DNA of 16,337 bases from positions 1-16,337 of the forward strand of contig JAZLIW010000058.1 of assembly GCA_045617585.1 (NCBI GenBank). The letters run 5' to 3'. How positions within the stretch are numbered: the first letter of the stretch is position 1; each line of letters opens with the position of its first letter. This DNA comes from CAKRZE01 sp045617585. Its GTDB lineage: Bacteria > Bacillota > Clostridia > Oscillospirales > CAG-272. Shown in pieces: positions 15,623-16,337 of this stretch. Position numbers and translations under genes: made by a program. The notes beneath the pieces are model-generated. The model was not told the DNA's origin. It made no database searches and saw only the letters and a list, made by a program, of their open reading frames with translations.

Positions 15623-16337
15623 ATGAAATATCTGATCGGGATCGACGTCGGTACCTCCGGTACCAAGACGGCTCTGTACGACGCGCAAACGGGCAGAGAA
15701 GAGCGTGCGATGACCGCGGAGTATCCGCTTTATCAGCCGGAAAACGGCTGGGCGGAACAAAATCCGCTCGACTGGTGGGACGCGGCGGTCAGAACGCTGC
15801 GTGCCGTGACCGACGGCATTGACGGGAACGATATCCTCGGCATCGGTCTGTCCGGGCAGATGCACGGCGTGGTCATGCTGGACGCGGAAGGAAACGTGAT
15901 CCGCCCCGCCATCATCTGGTGCGACGGCAGAACGGCAAAGGAATGCGACGAGATCACGGAGACGGTCGGTTACGACAAGCTGATCGAGCTGACCGCCAAT
16001 CCGGCTCTGACCGGGTTCTCCGCCTCCAAGATCCTGTGGATCCGCAATCACGAGCCGGAAAACTACGCAAAATGCCGCAAGATCCTTCTTCCGAAGGACT
16101 ATATCCGCTATAAACTGACCGGTGCGTTCGCGACCGAGGTCTCGGACGCCTCCGGCACCCAGCTCCTCCATATCGCGGGGCGCTGCTGGTCGGACGAAAT
16201 GCTCCGCCTCCTGAAGATCGACCGCACGCTGCTGCCGGAGGTGTACGAGAGCCCCGAGATCAGCGCCTGCGTCTCCGAAGAGGCGGCGAAGCTGACCGGG
16301 CTGAAAAAAGGCACGCCCGTTGCGGGCGGCGGCGGTG
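15623..16337 (+). CDS. xylB: Xylulokinase, 3'-truncated by the window end
   Basis: The first 238 residues of a FGGY-family sugar kinase. Xylulokinase phosphorylates D-xylulose with ATP to xylulose 5-phosphate for the pentose phosphate pathway. Residues 1-16 (MKYLIGIDVGTSGTKT) give the N-terminal phosphate-binding motif, and GLSGQMHGVVMLD (about 75-87) is the xylulokinase-type substrate segment. IIWCDGRT (94-101) and LLPKDYIRYKLTG (about 154-166) are also typical. GAAAGGAAG precedes the ATG. It is third in the xylA-GH3-xylB run, which supports xylulose over other FGGY substrates. The second actin-like domain lies outside the window. Confidence 0.95.
   Translation, partial: MKYLIGIDVGTSGTKTALYDAQTGREERAMTAEYPLYQPENGWAEQNPLDWWDAAVRTLRAVTDGIDGNDILGIGLSGQMHGVVMLDAEGNVIRPAIIWCDGRTAKECDEITETVGYDKLIELTANPALTGFSASKILWIRNHEPENYAKCRKILLPKDYIRYKLTGAFATEVSDASGTQLLHIAGRCWSDEMLRLLKIDRTLLPEVYESPEISACVSEEAAKLTGLKKGTPVAGGGG

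Noticed and set aside
13796..16171. 791-codon open frame on the - strand
   Set aside because: It lies antisense across GH3 and xylB, has an Arg/Asp/Val-rich composition with no motif, and crosses two well-supported genes.

Overview
The window looks like chromosomal DNA from a fairly GC-rich member of the Bacillota, most likely class Clostridia (gut or rumen type). This rests on strong AGGAGG-type ribosome binding sites, SpoIIAA/SpoIIAB-type regulatory proteins, a class II xylose isomerase, and cytoplasmic GH3 and GH78 glycosidases. It cannot be placed to genus from the sequence alone. I saw no rRNA, tRNA, CRISPR array or insertion sequence.

Region 1 (start to about 9150, + strand) is one tightly spaced gene run that begins upstream of the window. 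It holds the C-terminal part of a VirB4/TraC-like ATPase with a long acidic tail, a STAS-domain anti-anti-sigma protein, a 1535-residue secreted beta-rich protein, a membrane-anchored 397-residue protein, an unrecognised 162-residue protein and an RsbW/SpoIIAB-like kinase. It ends at a hairpin terminator. The two halves of a partner-switching module bracket the surface proteins. I know of no described system with this arrangement, and it is the most interesting part of the window.

Region 2 (9168 to 12051, - strand) is a two-gene unit: an AraC-family regulator followed by a GH78 alpha-L-rhamnosidase-type enzyme. It converges on Region 1 and shares its terminator.

Region 3 (12052 to 12402) is the divergent control region. 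It carries one promoter for the regulator, two candidate promoters for the xylose genes, three copies of a 12-base element (AAGCAATRTCSG), and an 18-base palindrome downstream of the proximal xylose promoter.

Region 4 (12403 to the end, + strand) is a xylose operon: xylA, a GH3 beta-xylosidase-type enzyme with a C-terminal domain that stops short, and xylB, cut by the window end. None of the glycosidases has a signal peptide. The inferred picture is that imported xylo-oligosaccharides and rhamnosides are cleaved in the cytoplasm, xylose is isomerised to xylulose and then phosphorylated, and the AraC-family protein controls one or both directions.
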